Below, one piece after another: positions 1 to 6,568 of a stretch of 35,600 nucleotides of DNA; position 1 is the first letter of the stretch, and the number at the start of each line of letters is the position of its first letter. A program made the translations under genes and the position numbers. Source of the DNA: Paenisporosarcina sp. TG20. GTDB lineage: Bacteria; Bacillota; Bacilli; Bacillales_A; Planococcaceae. The stretch spans positions 1 to 35,600 of the forward strand of contig NZ_ALJG01000348.1 of NCBI RefSeq assembly GCF_000286315.1, given 5' to 3'. The notes beneath the pieces are model-generated. The model did not search any database and had not been told where the DNA came from. It worked only from the letters and a program-made list of their open reading frames with translations.

Positions 1-75
1 CGGAAATTATACCGGAAACCAAAGTGGATACTGTGTGCTTTCTTTAAAGACCGAGCGTACATTGCCCGATTTTTC
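1..75 (-). repeat. dispersed GC-hairpin repeat, inverted copy
   Basis: Read on the minus strand, this segment closely matches the start of the repeat at 22711-22785. Both run from an A-rich lead through a CGGGC hairpin and a GGTC(C/T)TTAAAGAA block to CTTTGGTTTCCGGTAT. It is probably cut by the window edge. It lies directly upstream of the glnK promoter region but overlaps none of the recognisable control sites. Related copies, all in the opposite orientation, are at 23019, 23911 and 34571. Confidence 0.75.
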
Positions 76-113
76 TTAATATCCAACTCAAAACTTTGTA
101 TTCTTATAAGTCA

Positions 114-130
114 TGTTATATAACCTAACA
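114..130. promoter_or_regulatory. TnrA/GlnR-type box 1
   Basis: TGTTATATAACCTAACA fits the TnrA/GlnR consensus TGTNAN7TNACA at every fixed position. It sits about 96 bp upstream of the glnK start. A possible -10 (TATTAT, 168-173) would put this box near -58, roughly where TnrA activates nrgAB in Bacillus subtilis. Binding is inferred, not shown. Confidence 0.8.
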
Positions 131-175
131 TAAAATATAAAAATAGTTTGATTTTTCTTTCATTTTGTATTATCA

Positions 176-192
176 TGTTATAAAACCTAACA
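176..192. promoter_or_regulatory. TnrA/GlnR-type box 2
   Basis: TGTTATAAAACCTAACA is a second full match to TGTNAN7TNACA. It differs from box 1 at one base and starts exactly 62 bp downstream of it; the flanking bases CA and TA are shared. It overlaps or follows the likely transcription start of glnK, so it could be a repressor site (GlnR-like) or a second activator site for a start further downstream (TATAGT at 193-198). Confidence 0.78.
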
Positions 193-225
193 TATAGTAT
201 TAGGGACAGGAAAGGAGAATGTTGG

Positions 226-567
226 ATGAAAAAAATTGAAGCTATTATTCGCCCAGATGTATTTCCAGATGTTCGGAGAGCATTAGCATTAGAAGGTATT
301 GATGGTTTGAGTGTAACTGAAATTGCTGGGTGTGGAAGACAAGAAGGGAGAACCGGCCTTTTTCGTGGCAATGTGTATGAAATGGAGTTCTCATCAAAAT
401 TAAAATTAGAAATGGTGGTCGAAGAGGCATTAGTTGAACCCATCGTTGAAGCTATCTTAGAATATGCAGCTACAGGGGTAGTTGGAGATGGCAAGATTTT
501 CATTTACCCAGTAGATGAGGCAATTAGGATTCGAACAAAAGAACGCGGCGCAATAGCCGTATACTAA
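226..567 (+). CDS. glnK: PII-family nitrogen regulatory protein (GlnK/NrgB)
   Basis: A 113-residue PII signal protein, normal length for the family. It opens with the KKIEAIIRP strand. The T-loop spans about residues 37-55 (GRQEGRTGLFRGNVYEMEF) and keeps a tyrosine at position 51, the residue uridylylated in enteric PII proteins. The C-terminal strand GDGKIFIYPVDEAIRIRTKE is also typical. PII proteins are soluble trimers that bind ATP/ADP and 2-oxoglutarate; the AmtB-linked type docks on the ammonium channel and, in Bacillus, also contacts TnrA. The start has an AAAGGAGA ribosome-binding site. The amt gene follows after 12 bp, so the two are cotranscribed. The order glnK-amt is the reverse of B. 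subtilis nrgA-nrgB. Two TnrA-type boxes lie upstream, indicating expression under nitrogen limitation. Confidence 0.96.
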   Translation: MKKIEAIIRPDVFPDVRRALALEGIDGLSVTEIAGCGRQEGRTGLFRGNVYEMEFSSKLKLEMVVEEALVEPIVEAILEYAATGVVGDGKIFIYPVDEAIRIRTKERGAIAVY

Positions 568-579
568 GGGGGTATAAAC

Positions 580-1863
580 ATGGAGGGAATTGAAGCAGTA
601 CAAGGTTCTGTCGATATGTTATGGATGATGATTGGTGCAATTTTAGTATTTTTTATGCATGCAGGTTTTGCTATGGTTGAAACAGGTTTTACTCGTTCCA
701 AAAATACAGTCAATATATTAATGAAAAATTTATTGACCGTATCATTAGGCTCAATTCTATATTTTATCGTAGGGTTTGCAATTATGTTTGGACCTTCTGC
801 TTTTGGAATCATTGGGACAGAAGGCTTTGCTTTATTCGGACGTGAAGATATCGGATTCTTTGTCTTCCAAGCAGTTTTTGCAGCTACATGTGCTACCATT
901 ATTTCTGGTGCTGTCGCAGAACGTATGACATTAACTTCTTATCTACTATTAACAGTTGCCATGACTGGAGTTATTTATCCAATCGTTGGACACTGGGTAT
1001 GGGGCGGTGGATGGTTGTCAGAACTAGGTTTTATTGATTTCGCTGGATCATCAGTTGTTCATTTAACTGGTGCCGTTGGTGCATTAGTTGCAGCATGGTT
1101 AATTGGCCCACGAATCGGTAAATATACCGGTAAAACCGTGAATGTAATTGCTGGTCATAGTATTCCTCTTGGAGCTCTTGGAGTATTTATATTATGGCTT
1201 GGATGGTTCGGATTTAATGGTGCTAGTACATTAGCAGCTGACACTACGTTAGTACCAACAGTCATTGCTAATACATTACTTGCTGCATCGGCTGCAGTTT
1301 TAGCTACTGCTTTACACACAAGACTTCGTTACAAACGAATTGATGCATCTCTTTCATTAAACGGAGCTCTCAGTGGACTCGTCGGTATTACAGCTGGATG
1401 TGCCAACGTCTCCCTGATTGGTGCAATCGCAATTGGTTTAATCGCTGGAGTTATTATGACTGAAAGTATTCGTTTCTTTGACCTTAAGGCGAAAATTGAT
1501 GATCCAGTCGGCGCGATATCCGTGCATGGAATTGGAGGTATCTGGGGAACACTTGCGGTTGGTTTATTTGACACTACTAATGGAACATTCTATGGTGGCG
1601 GGGTTGGAATACTTGGGGTGCAAATCGCTGGCGTTGCAGCAATCATCTTATGGACATCACTCGCTGTAGGTGGAACTTTACTTGTAGTCCGTTTGTTTAC
1701 TCCACTACGTGTTACTAAAGAAGATGAAATTGCAGGACTAGATTTCTCTGAACACGGAACTCAGGCCTATGAATTTAAAGACGCTATTAGAGGATCATCA
1801 CCACGTCCTGAGGATTTCGCTCAGCGTCTTACGCAGCTTGGAAAATCCCTGCAACCAAGGTAA
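580..1863 (+). CDS. amt: Ammonium transporter, Amt/NrgA family
   Basis: A 427-residue polytopic membrane protein of the Amt/Mep/Rh family with about 11 hydrophobic segments. Family hallmarks are present: the MVETGFTRSKN block near residue 32, the H-W-V-W-GGGW segment near 138, and the two pore histidines, His161 in SVVHLTGAVGAL and His316 in SVHGIGGIWG. It conducts ammonium or ammonia across the cytoplasmic membrane. The cytoplasmic C-terminal tail (about residues 375-427) is where GlnK normally docks. The start follows an AAGGGGG site 12 bp after the glnK stop. A strong hairpin terminator lies at 1921-1966, closing a two-gene operon. Confidence 0.97.
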   Translation: MEGIEAVQGSVDMLWMMIGAILVFFMHAGFAMVETGFTRSKNTVNILMKNLLTVSLGSILYFIVGFAIMFGPSAFGIIGTEGFALFGREDIGFFVFQAVFAATCATIISGAVAERMTLTSYLLLTVAMTGVIYPIVGHWVWGGGWLSELGFIDFAGSSVVHLTGAVGALVAAWLIGPRIGKYTGKTVNVIAGHSIPLGALGVFILWLGWFGFNGASTLAADTTLVPTVIANTLLAASAAVLATALHTRLRYKRIDASLSLNGALSGLVGITAGCANVSLIGAIAIGLIAGVIMTESIRFFDLKAKIDDPVGAISVHGIGGIWGTLAVGLFDTTNGTFYGGGVGILGVQIAGVAAIILWTSLAVGGTLLVVRLFTPLRVTKEDEIAGLDFSEHGTQAYEFKDAIRGSSPRPEDFAQRLTQLGKSLQPR

Positions 1864-1920
1864 TACTGGAGTTAATTAAGTTTTCGGGTTGCATAGGACT
1901 GCAATCCTAAACTATAGATG

Positions 1921-1966
1921 AGGCAGACATTCGAAGTGACTTTGTCATTCGGTTGTCTGCCTTTCT
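1921..1966 (+). terminator. intrinsic terminator of glnK-amt
   Basis: Outer arms AGGCAGACA (1921-1929) and TGTCTGCCT (1954-1962) are perfectly complementary. The stem continues with CGAA/TTCG and TGAC/GTCA around a TTT loop, and is followed by TTCTCTT. It lies 58 bp after the amt stop. Confidence 0.85.
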
Positions 1967-2176
1967 CTTGACTGATGGGTCGTGACCACTAGTCTAACAA
2001 GTAGTGATATCTCTGACGGCAAGTTAACTCTCTTCATGTTTCAAAAGATTAAGTCCATATAATTGTATAAAAAGAAAAAGGGTCAAATTAATCCCTCTTG
2101 GAAACAATGTTTTCAACAACGATAAACATTGAGGAGGAATTAATATTTACCCAGTTAAAGTTTGCCCTAAATATGG

Positions 2177-2428
2177 ATGTTTACAACATCTTTCCTTATA
2201 TCTTTGTTGATGCGGTGTATTAAAGTACGCGAACATCATTGCGTTATCTCTAAAGCAGTTTATATTGCTACAGCGATTACAGAAGACAATGACTTGAAAC
2301 CTACCCACCGATTCAACACGGTTTTATCTAGTATTGATATCCATCCAATCCTTGAGATCTTGATGAAAAAGTCTCGTTTCGGGGCTTCACAAACACTAAA
2401 TTATTTAGCTATGATTTCTTTAGAGTAA
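2177..2428 (+). pseudogene. short degenerate ORF, possible transposase remnant
   Basis: An 83-codon reading frame in otherwise gene-free DNA. The C-terminal half (HRFNTVLSSIDIHPILEI, then KKSRFGAS near residues 65-72) loosely recalls the N-terminal region of some transposases, where a short helix is followed by K-S-R-F/Y-G. This is recollection of a pattern, not a match. The start has no good ribosome-binding site. A GAGGAGGAATTAAT sequence at about 2131 would serve a different frame that soon stops, as expected for a frameshifted fragment. Just after the stop is the IS-end-like palindrome at 2452-2498. It may also be a chance ORF. Confidence 0.25.
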
Positions 2429-2451
2429 ACTAAAAAAGGGATAGTAACTAA

Positions 2452-2498
2452 AACTACACCTCCAATTGTTAGTTGTGTTTAACACTTGGGGTTCAGTT
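2452..2498. mobile_element. miniature IS-end-like imperfect palindrome
   Basis: The left arm begins AACTACACCTCCAATTGTTA on the plus strand. The right arm, read on the minus strand, begins AACTGAACCCCAAGTGTTAA. The arms are similar in sequence and point inward with only a few bases between them, so they look like two terminal repeats left after loss of an element's interior. An ACTG(A/C)ACCCCAA-type start is seen at ends of IS3-family elements (IS150 group), from memory. No clear target duplication was seen. The imperfect hairpin could alternatively be a weak terminator between convergent transcripts. Confidence 0.35.
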
Positions 2499-2535
2499 CA
2501 TCACCTGTCCCTTAGAATCTTTTTTATTATAGATT

Positions 2536-3048
2536 TTATGTTGTGACGGTATGTAAAACATCAACCTTCACTGGATTCTCAATCGTTTGTTTTACAACGC
2601 AATAACGTTCTGTTAATTTGAGAAGCGTTGCCAATTGTTCTTCAGACGCATCCGTGTCTAAATCAAATTTAAGTCGAATGCTTGAAAATCCAACTAAAAC
2701 TTCTTTCGATACACCTAACGTTCCGCGGAAATCGAGATCTCCCTCTGCACGGATTGTCCCACCACGTAAATTAATTTCCAGTGCAGTTGCTACTGCTTTA
2801 AGTGTTACTCCAGCGCAGGCAACCAACGCTTCAAGAAGCATATCGCCAGAACATGCAGCCATCCCTGTTCCCCCGGTAGCCGGGTGAAGACCTGCTTCAA
2901 CAAGAGCTTTCCCTGTTTTTACACTACAAGTTAATCCTTCACCAACTGTCCCCTCGGCATGTAAAGTAATCATTGCCGCCTGTGGCTCCTCACGGTATTT
3001 ATCCTTTAACGGGGCCTGAAGTTCACGTAATTCCTCGATTCTCATCAT
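2536..3048 (-). CDS. OsmC/Ohr-family protein
   Basis: A 170-residue OsmC-superfamily protein. The central helix SGDMLLEALVACAGVTLKAV carries Cys78, and a second conserved-position cysteine is Cys150 (TERYCVVKQTIENP). This pair matches the peroxidatic and resolving cysteines that reduce organic hydroperoxides in Ohr/OsmC proteins. A third cysteine, Cys66, lies just before the helix. The protein is cytosolic and soluble, with no signal peptide. A GAGGAG site lies 3 bp before the first ATG and 6 bp before a second ATG at 3045, so either may be used. It appears monocistronic, with a possible sigma-A promoter at 3183-3212 and an operator-like palindrome at 3137-3152. Whether it detoxifies peroxides or has another redox role cannot be told from sequence. 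Confidence 0.88.
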   Translation of the reverse strand: MMRIEELRELQAPLKDKYREEPQAAMITLHAEGTVGEGLTCSVKTGKALVEAGLHPATGGTGMAACSGDMLLEALVACAGVTLKAVATALEINLRGGTIRAEGDLDFRGTLGVSKEVLVGFSSIRLKFDLDTDASEEQLATLLKLTERYCVVKQTIENPVKVDVLHTVTT

Positions 3049-3136
3049 AATCTCCTCACTATTCTCTTCGTATTTTGAAGTCGATGGTAAAGGTTATGCT
3101 ACTGGGTGTTAAAAAAGATGTGTTTGTTCAAGACCC

Positions 3137-3152
3137 TGGTTAACATTAACCA
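3137..3152. promoter_or_regulatory. operator-like perfect palindrome upstream of osmC-like gene
   Basis: TGGTTAACATTAACCA consists of perfect 7-bp arms around 2 bp, about 90 bp upstream of the OsmC-family start and just downstream of the proposed promoter. It does not match the OhrR box TACAATTNAATTGTA. It is a candidate binding site for an unidentified repressor. Confidence 0.35.
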
Positions 3153-3182
3153 TTGCTACAATTTGGATATCGACTTTTTCCA

Positions 3183-3212
3183 ATAATAGCATAATACTAG
3201 AATCATTGTCTA
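3183..3212 (-). promoter_or_regulatory. possible sigma-A promoter of the OsmC-family gene
   Basis: On the minus strand, TAGACA (3207-3212) and TATTAT (3183-3188) are separated by 18 bp. Each is one base from the -35 and -10 consensus. The predicted start near 3176 would leave a leader of about 130 nt containing the palindrome at 3137-3152. Confidence 0.35.
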
Positions 3213-3251
3213 AATATTAACTTTATTAATAAAATTCAAATTGTTCTATTA

Positions 3252-3279
3252 CCAAATTTTCCAACTGAGCAATTGCTCA
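3252..3279 (-). repeat. single copy of a 28-bp element shared with the 35.1-kb array
   Basis: This segment ends in the palindrome CTGAGCAATTGCTCAG (3265-3280), preceded by CCAAATTTTCCAACT. The reverse complement of 35147-35174 matches it at 26 of 28 positions. The distant copy caps a 21-bp tandem array; here the unit is solitary. It lies in the 3049-3511 gene-free stretch, which otherwise holds only the OsmC-gene promoter region and AT-rich DNA. Confidence 0.7.
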
Positions 3280-3511
3280 GCACTAATTTAGATAAAAAAA
3301 TCAGCAAATATCAGCTGAATTTTTATAAAAGACCTCTATTTTACTTCATTTCTTGCGGAGATATTTAAATACATCTAGTAAATTCACGTAAACGGGAATT
3401 CTTCTTATTTCATACAGAGTTTATTAGTAGGTTCTGATTGACCTATACTTATACTTATTTAAAAAGGACCTGTCTAGATTATGACTTCGGCAGCATCCAC
3501 TTTCTATAAGA

Positions 3512-3552
3512 AAAATGAGAGACAGTGAAAACCTCACTTGTCTCTCATTTTA
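3512..3552. terminator. bidirectional intrinsic terminator
   Basis: AAAATGAGAGACA (3512-3524) pairs with TGTCTCTCATTTT, and the stem continues with GTGA/TCAC around a short loop. On the minus strand the stem is followed by ATTTTTCTTAT. It is best placed to end the minus-strand transcript of the YisP-like gene, about 200 bp after its stop. Confidence 0.75.
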
Positions 3553-3750
3553 TTCTAGATTTATTGTGGCAGTTACGCGACCCATAACGAACTGAAAAAT
3601 TAAGTCGAGAAGTATATAAAAGGGTTACCTTTTTCCAAGACCTTTTAGTCAACAACATAAAAAATTGCCAGGAACCTATGGGCTCAACGTGGATGCTTTC
3701 TATCCCGTTAATCTCCTCGGTTCCTGGCATATGTTTGTCCATTTTACTAA

Positions 3751-4572
3751 TTAATGTTGGTTTTCAAGATCTGCCACTATAGATTCAACTTCTTTACGTG
3801 AAATCTTTTCACGACCTATTTTCATTGCTTTTAATGTGCTATTTGCTAGGGCAAGCGGAACTTTACAAAACATGGTGATCCCGCGATTATTGATATCTTT
3901 TACATATTCGTTGCCCAACGCTAAGTTTTGCTTGGCATATAGAAATAAATCTTCTCTATCCCAATCATCTGGCATGAAGCTAACACCCCGCTCCAAGTCT
4001 TCATCTTGGTTCCGTAAAATATTTACTGCTTGTAAGCCTCGTCCAAAAGCAATGGCTTTTTCACGATCAGTTTCCGTGTTGTCATGCCATTTCCAAATAT
4101 CTGATAACATGCAACCAACAAGCCCGGCCACATAATACGTATAATCGTCTAAATCTTCTTTTGTTTTAATGCGCCAATCTTTGACAATCCACTTGGCCAT
4201 ACCTTCTGCCATAATGGCTGTAGACTCTTTTACTTTTTCTACTACCTCTGGAGGACATAATAAAATCCAATCACCGAGACGTTTTGTCACTACTGGAAGT
4301 GAGTTTTCATAAGGGCGAATAAGCGCACGGTACTTTTCATGGTCGAAAGTTGTTTTTAAAATTTCGCTAATTGATGTTAACAATTGATGCTTTGTTTCTG
4401 CTTTCATATCGGGATGATCTTCAATTTCATCAATAGCACGCATACATAAATAAGCAGATGCAACAGTTTTCTTTAAAGTTGGTTCTAAAAAATTAATGGG
4501 AATGAAAAATGTTCGACTAGTTTGTTTTAATACATCCATTGCTTCCCGTTGCAATAAGGCAGACTTACTCAT
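3751..4572 (-). CDS. squalene/phytoene synthase-family protein, YisP-like
   Basis: A 273-residue, soluble, all-helical trans-isoprenyl diphosphate synthase-fold protein. The first Asp-rich motif is intact (RAIDEIEDH, Asp48 and Asp52). The second region reads NILRNQDEDLERG: Asn188 replaces the first Asp of the usual DxxxD, and Asp192 is kept. Squalene and phytoene synthases use both motifs to bind Mg-diphosphate for head-to-head condensation. Altered second motifs are, as I recall, seen in Bacillus YisP, reported to act as a farnesyl diphosphatase that makes farnesol. This protein is therefore more likely a phosphatase-type member than a true synthase. The ATG at 4572 is chosen over an upstream TTG (4578) because GGGAGG lies 8 bp before the ATG. 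It stands alone, with no carotenoid genes nearby. A long-range inverted repeat follows at 3666-3729, then the terminator at 3512-3552. Confidence 0.8.
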   Translation of the reverse strand: MSKSALLQREAMDVLKQTSRTFFIPINFLEPTLKKTVASAYLCMRAIDEIEDHPDMKAETKHQLLTSISEILKTTFDHEKYRALIRPYENSLPVVTKRLGDWILLCPPEVVEKVKESTAIMAEGMAKWIVKDWRIKTKEDLDDYTYYVAGLVGCMLSDIWKWHDNTETDREKAIAFGRGLQAVNILRNQDEDLERGVSFMPDDWDREDLFLYAKQNLALGNEYVKDINNRGITMFCKVPLALANSTLKAMKIGREKISRKEVESIVADLENQH

Positions 4573-4733
4573 ACTCAATTCCTCCCGTTCCGTTCATTGT
4601 TTCAATTATGTATTCTTAGCTTTGTCCATTTCTGAATATACTAGTCCTCTTATCATACAATAAAAATCAATTTTCGTATGCTACAAAGAGACAAAGTTTA
4701 AGAATCTAGTGATAAAGCACCAGAAATACTGAA

Positions 4734-6509
4734 CTAAATGATTATTTTACTTTCTTTTTTAACACCTAACTCACCTTGATATTTTATCAATGATTCTACT
4801 ATCCTTGTTGCCTTTAGCAACGTGTATTCCACTTTATTTAACCTTCTTTTTAATATCGTTTGCCACTCTAATGCTATATCACTGCCAGGTTCAAGTTCAA
4901 CTAAGGTGGCGATATCTTTTAACAGTGGAATTACTGGTTGGTTAATCGCCAAGTCATGGTCATATATATCTCCACTGACATAGCTTAAAGGAATTAAATA
5001 ATGAGATATGGCAATCAATCTTTTATTAATTTCTTTGGCTTCTTCGTCTGACCAGTCTATATCTAACGGTGTATGATTAATTTCTTCTGCAAGCTTTTCT
5101 AGATTTTCCACACGAGTAACGGCAACATTTAAGTCTAATATCTCACCGGCTAATTTAGCGTAGACATTTAATGCTTCTTTAAGCTCTTTTGCTCCAGCAG
5201 CATGATTTAATGGAATAATTTTACTGGTGCATGCATCATAAATAACAGCTGTGTATACTTTGCAATCCCTTTGTAAGTTATCCTTATCAAGTTTATCTAA
5301 TGTATCTTCAGTTGTATGCCACCACCAGCCAAACCCACCAGATTTGATTCCACCAAATAGTTTGACTAAAGTTTGTGATGCGATGTCATCACTAATTGGT
5401 TGTTCAGAAAGCCCCATGAATAAAGCAGGTGTTCCTGTTCCCCAAAATGACTGGTCGCCTCCTCGTCCGAATCTTTTACCTATAAATTCTTCACCTGTTA
5501 ATTCCTCGACAAAAGAACCACCCAATTCCTTTGTTTCAACCATACAGTTGCTTTCGCTAAGAATCGTCGCCCCTTTTCCACCAACGGAATCAACATAGAC
5601 ATGCAGCATACAATTTTCGTGAATGTCTTCCCAATTGTTGTCACAATAATAAGTTGAACCTGTGTATCTTCCATGAGAATGCCCAGACCAAAAAGCAATG
5701 CGAAGACTTCTCCGTAATTTCACTTGTTGATTTATGATTACACGCGCTACTTCAAGCATGGTTGCATTAGCACTGCCATTATCCATAGCACCATAATGCC
5801 AAGAGTCAATATGTCCACTAAACAACACAAATTTTTCGGGTTCTATTTCACCTTTTATATCAGCTACTAGGGTCGGGATATCCCTCCATGCTGTATCCAC
5901 AACTGTTTTAAACCAAACAGAGTTATTGATAGCACTTTGACTAAGATTTTCTTTTATTAATGTCCCTACCTTTTCAGTGATTGATATAACTGGTATGGTT
6001 GGAAATTGTTTTTTTGTTTCAGGGGTCGGATTTCCCCAAACTCTCGAGACAGTCATCTCATGTGTAAAGGTGCCATTGATAAAGATTGCCCCAAGAGCTC
6101 CGGCCTTTTCTAAGATTCTCACTGCACCTGGTGTAGCTATTCCTTCAGTTAAAACAATACTTCCAGTCACTTGTAGTTGATTTGTAAGTTCTTTAATATA
6201 TATTAGGTCACCGTTAAGCCCTCCGTCCCCCGTAGAGACAGACATTGAATGGGTAATACAAGGATAACTCTCTCCACCTACTTGTAATTCAGCTTCTACC
6301 GGTAAACTAATATACCCCTGATGGAAACTCAGCTTCGTTTCCAACCCAAGATCATCCAATACCTCCTTAGCATATTGAAACGCCCGAAGTTCTTCAGCCG
6401 ATCCAGAAAGTCGCACCTCTTTTGTTAGTTGACTGGTATAATACATCAGTTGATCTCCAGATACCTCATTAATTAATTGTTTATGTGTATTACTTAGTTT
6501 ACTATTCAT
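4734..6509 (-). CDS. M28-family peptidase-like protein
   Basis: A 591-residue protein with an N-terminal helical region, a PA-like insert (about residues 85-200) and an M28 zinc-peptidase core. Metal ligands are visible: His233 and Asp235 (FSGHIDSWHYG), bridging Asp243 (AMDNGSANA), Asp307 (YVDSVGG), and a C-terminal WWWHTTEDT histidine. M28 enzymes are aminopeptidases or carboxypeptidases with two zinc ions. The usual catalytic Glu-Glu after the central strand is replaced here by FWSGHSHGRYTGS (274-286). No signal peptide is visible, so it is probably cytosolic. It is the last gene of the 13-gene block, but a terminator (6538-6561) separates it from the upstream genes. The start has a GAGAGGAGAG site. 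It probably trims the same amide or peptide substrate handled by the operon; its exact activity is unknown. Confidence 0.85.
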   Translation of the reverse strand: MNSKLSNTHKQLINEVSGDQLMYYTSQLTKEVRLSGSAEELRAFQYAKEVLDDLGLETKLSFHQGYISLPVEAELQVGGESYPCITHSMSVSTGDGGLNGDLIYIKELTNQLQVTGSIVLTEGIATPGAVRILEKAGALGAIFINGTFTHEMTVSRVWGNPTPETKKQFPTIPVISITEKVGTLIKENLSQSAINNSVWFKTVVDTAWRDIPTLVADIKGEIEPEKFVLFSGHIDSWHYGAMDNGSANATMLEVARVIINQQVKLRRSLRIAFWSGHSHGRYTGSTYYCDNNWEDIHENCMLHVYVDSVGGKGATILSESNCMVETKELGGSFVEELTGEEFIGKRFGRGGDQSFWGTGTPALFMGLSEQPISDDIASQTLVKLFGGIKSGGFGWWWHTTEDTLDKLDKDNLQRDCKVYTAVIYDACTSKIIPLNHAAGAKELKEALNVYAKLAGEILDLNVAVTRVENLEKLAEEINHTPLDIDWSDEEAKEINKRLIAISHYLIPLSYVSGDIYDHDLAINQPVIPLLKDIATLVELEPGSDIALEWQTILKRRLNKVEYTLLKATRIVESLIKYQGELGVKKESKIII

Positions 6510-6537
6510 ACCTAAAGTCTCTCCTCTCTTGATAAAA

Positions 6538-6561
6538 AGCGCCCATAGAAAATTGGGCGCT
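6538..6561 (-). terminator. intrinsic terminator after the DUF885 gene
   Basis: AGCGCCCA and TGGGCGCT form a perfect 8-bp GC-rich stem. On the minus strand it is followed by TTTTTATC. It begins 8 bp after the DUF885 stop and ends about 28 bp before the M28 start, so the M28 gene depends on readthrough or on its own promoter. On the plus strand a T-run also follows. Confidence 0.85.
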
Positions 6562-6568
6562 ACTTTTT

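Noticed and set aside
3545-3742. Minus-strand 65-codon open frame after the YisP-like gene
   Set aside because: No ribosome-binding site, no recognisable protein features, and it runs through the long inverted repeat and into the terminator stem.
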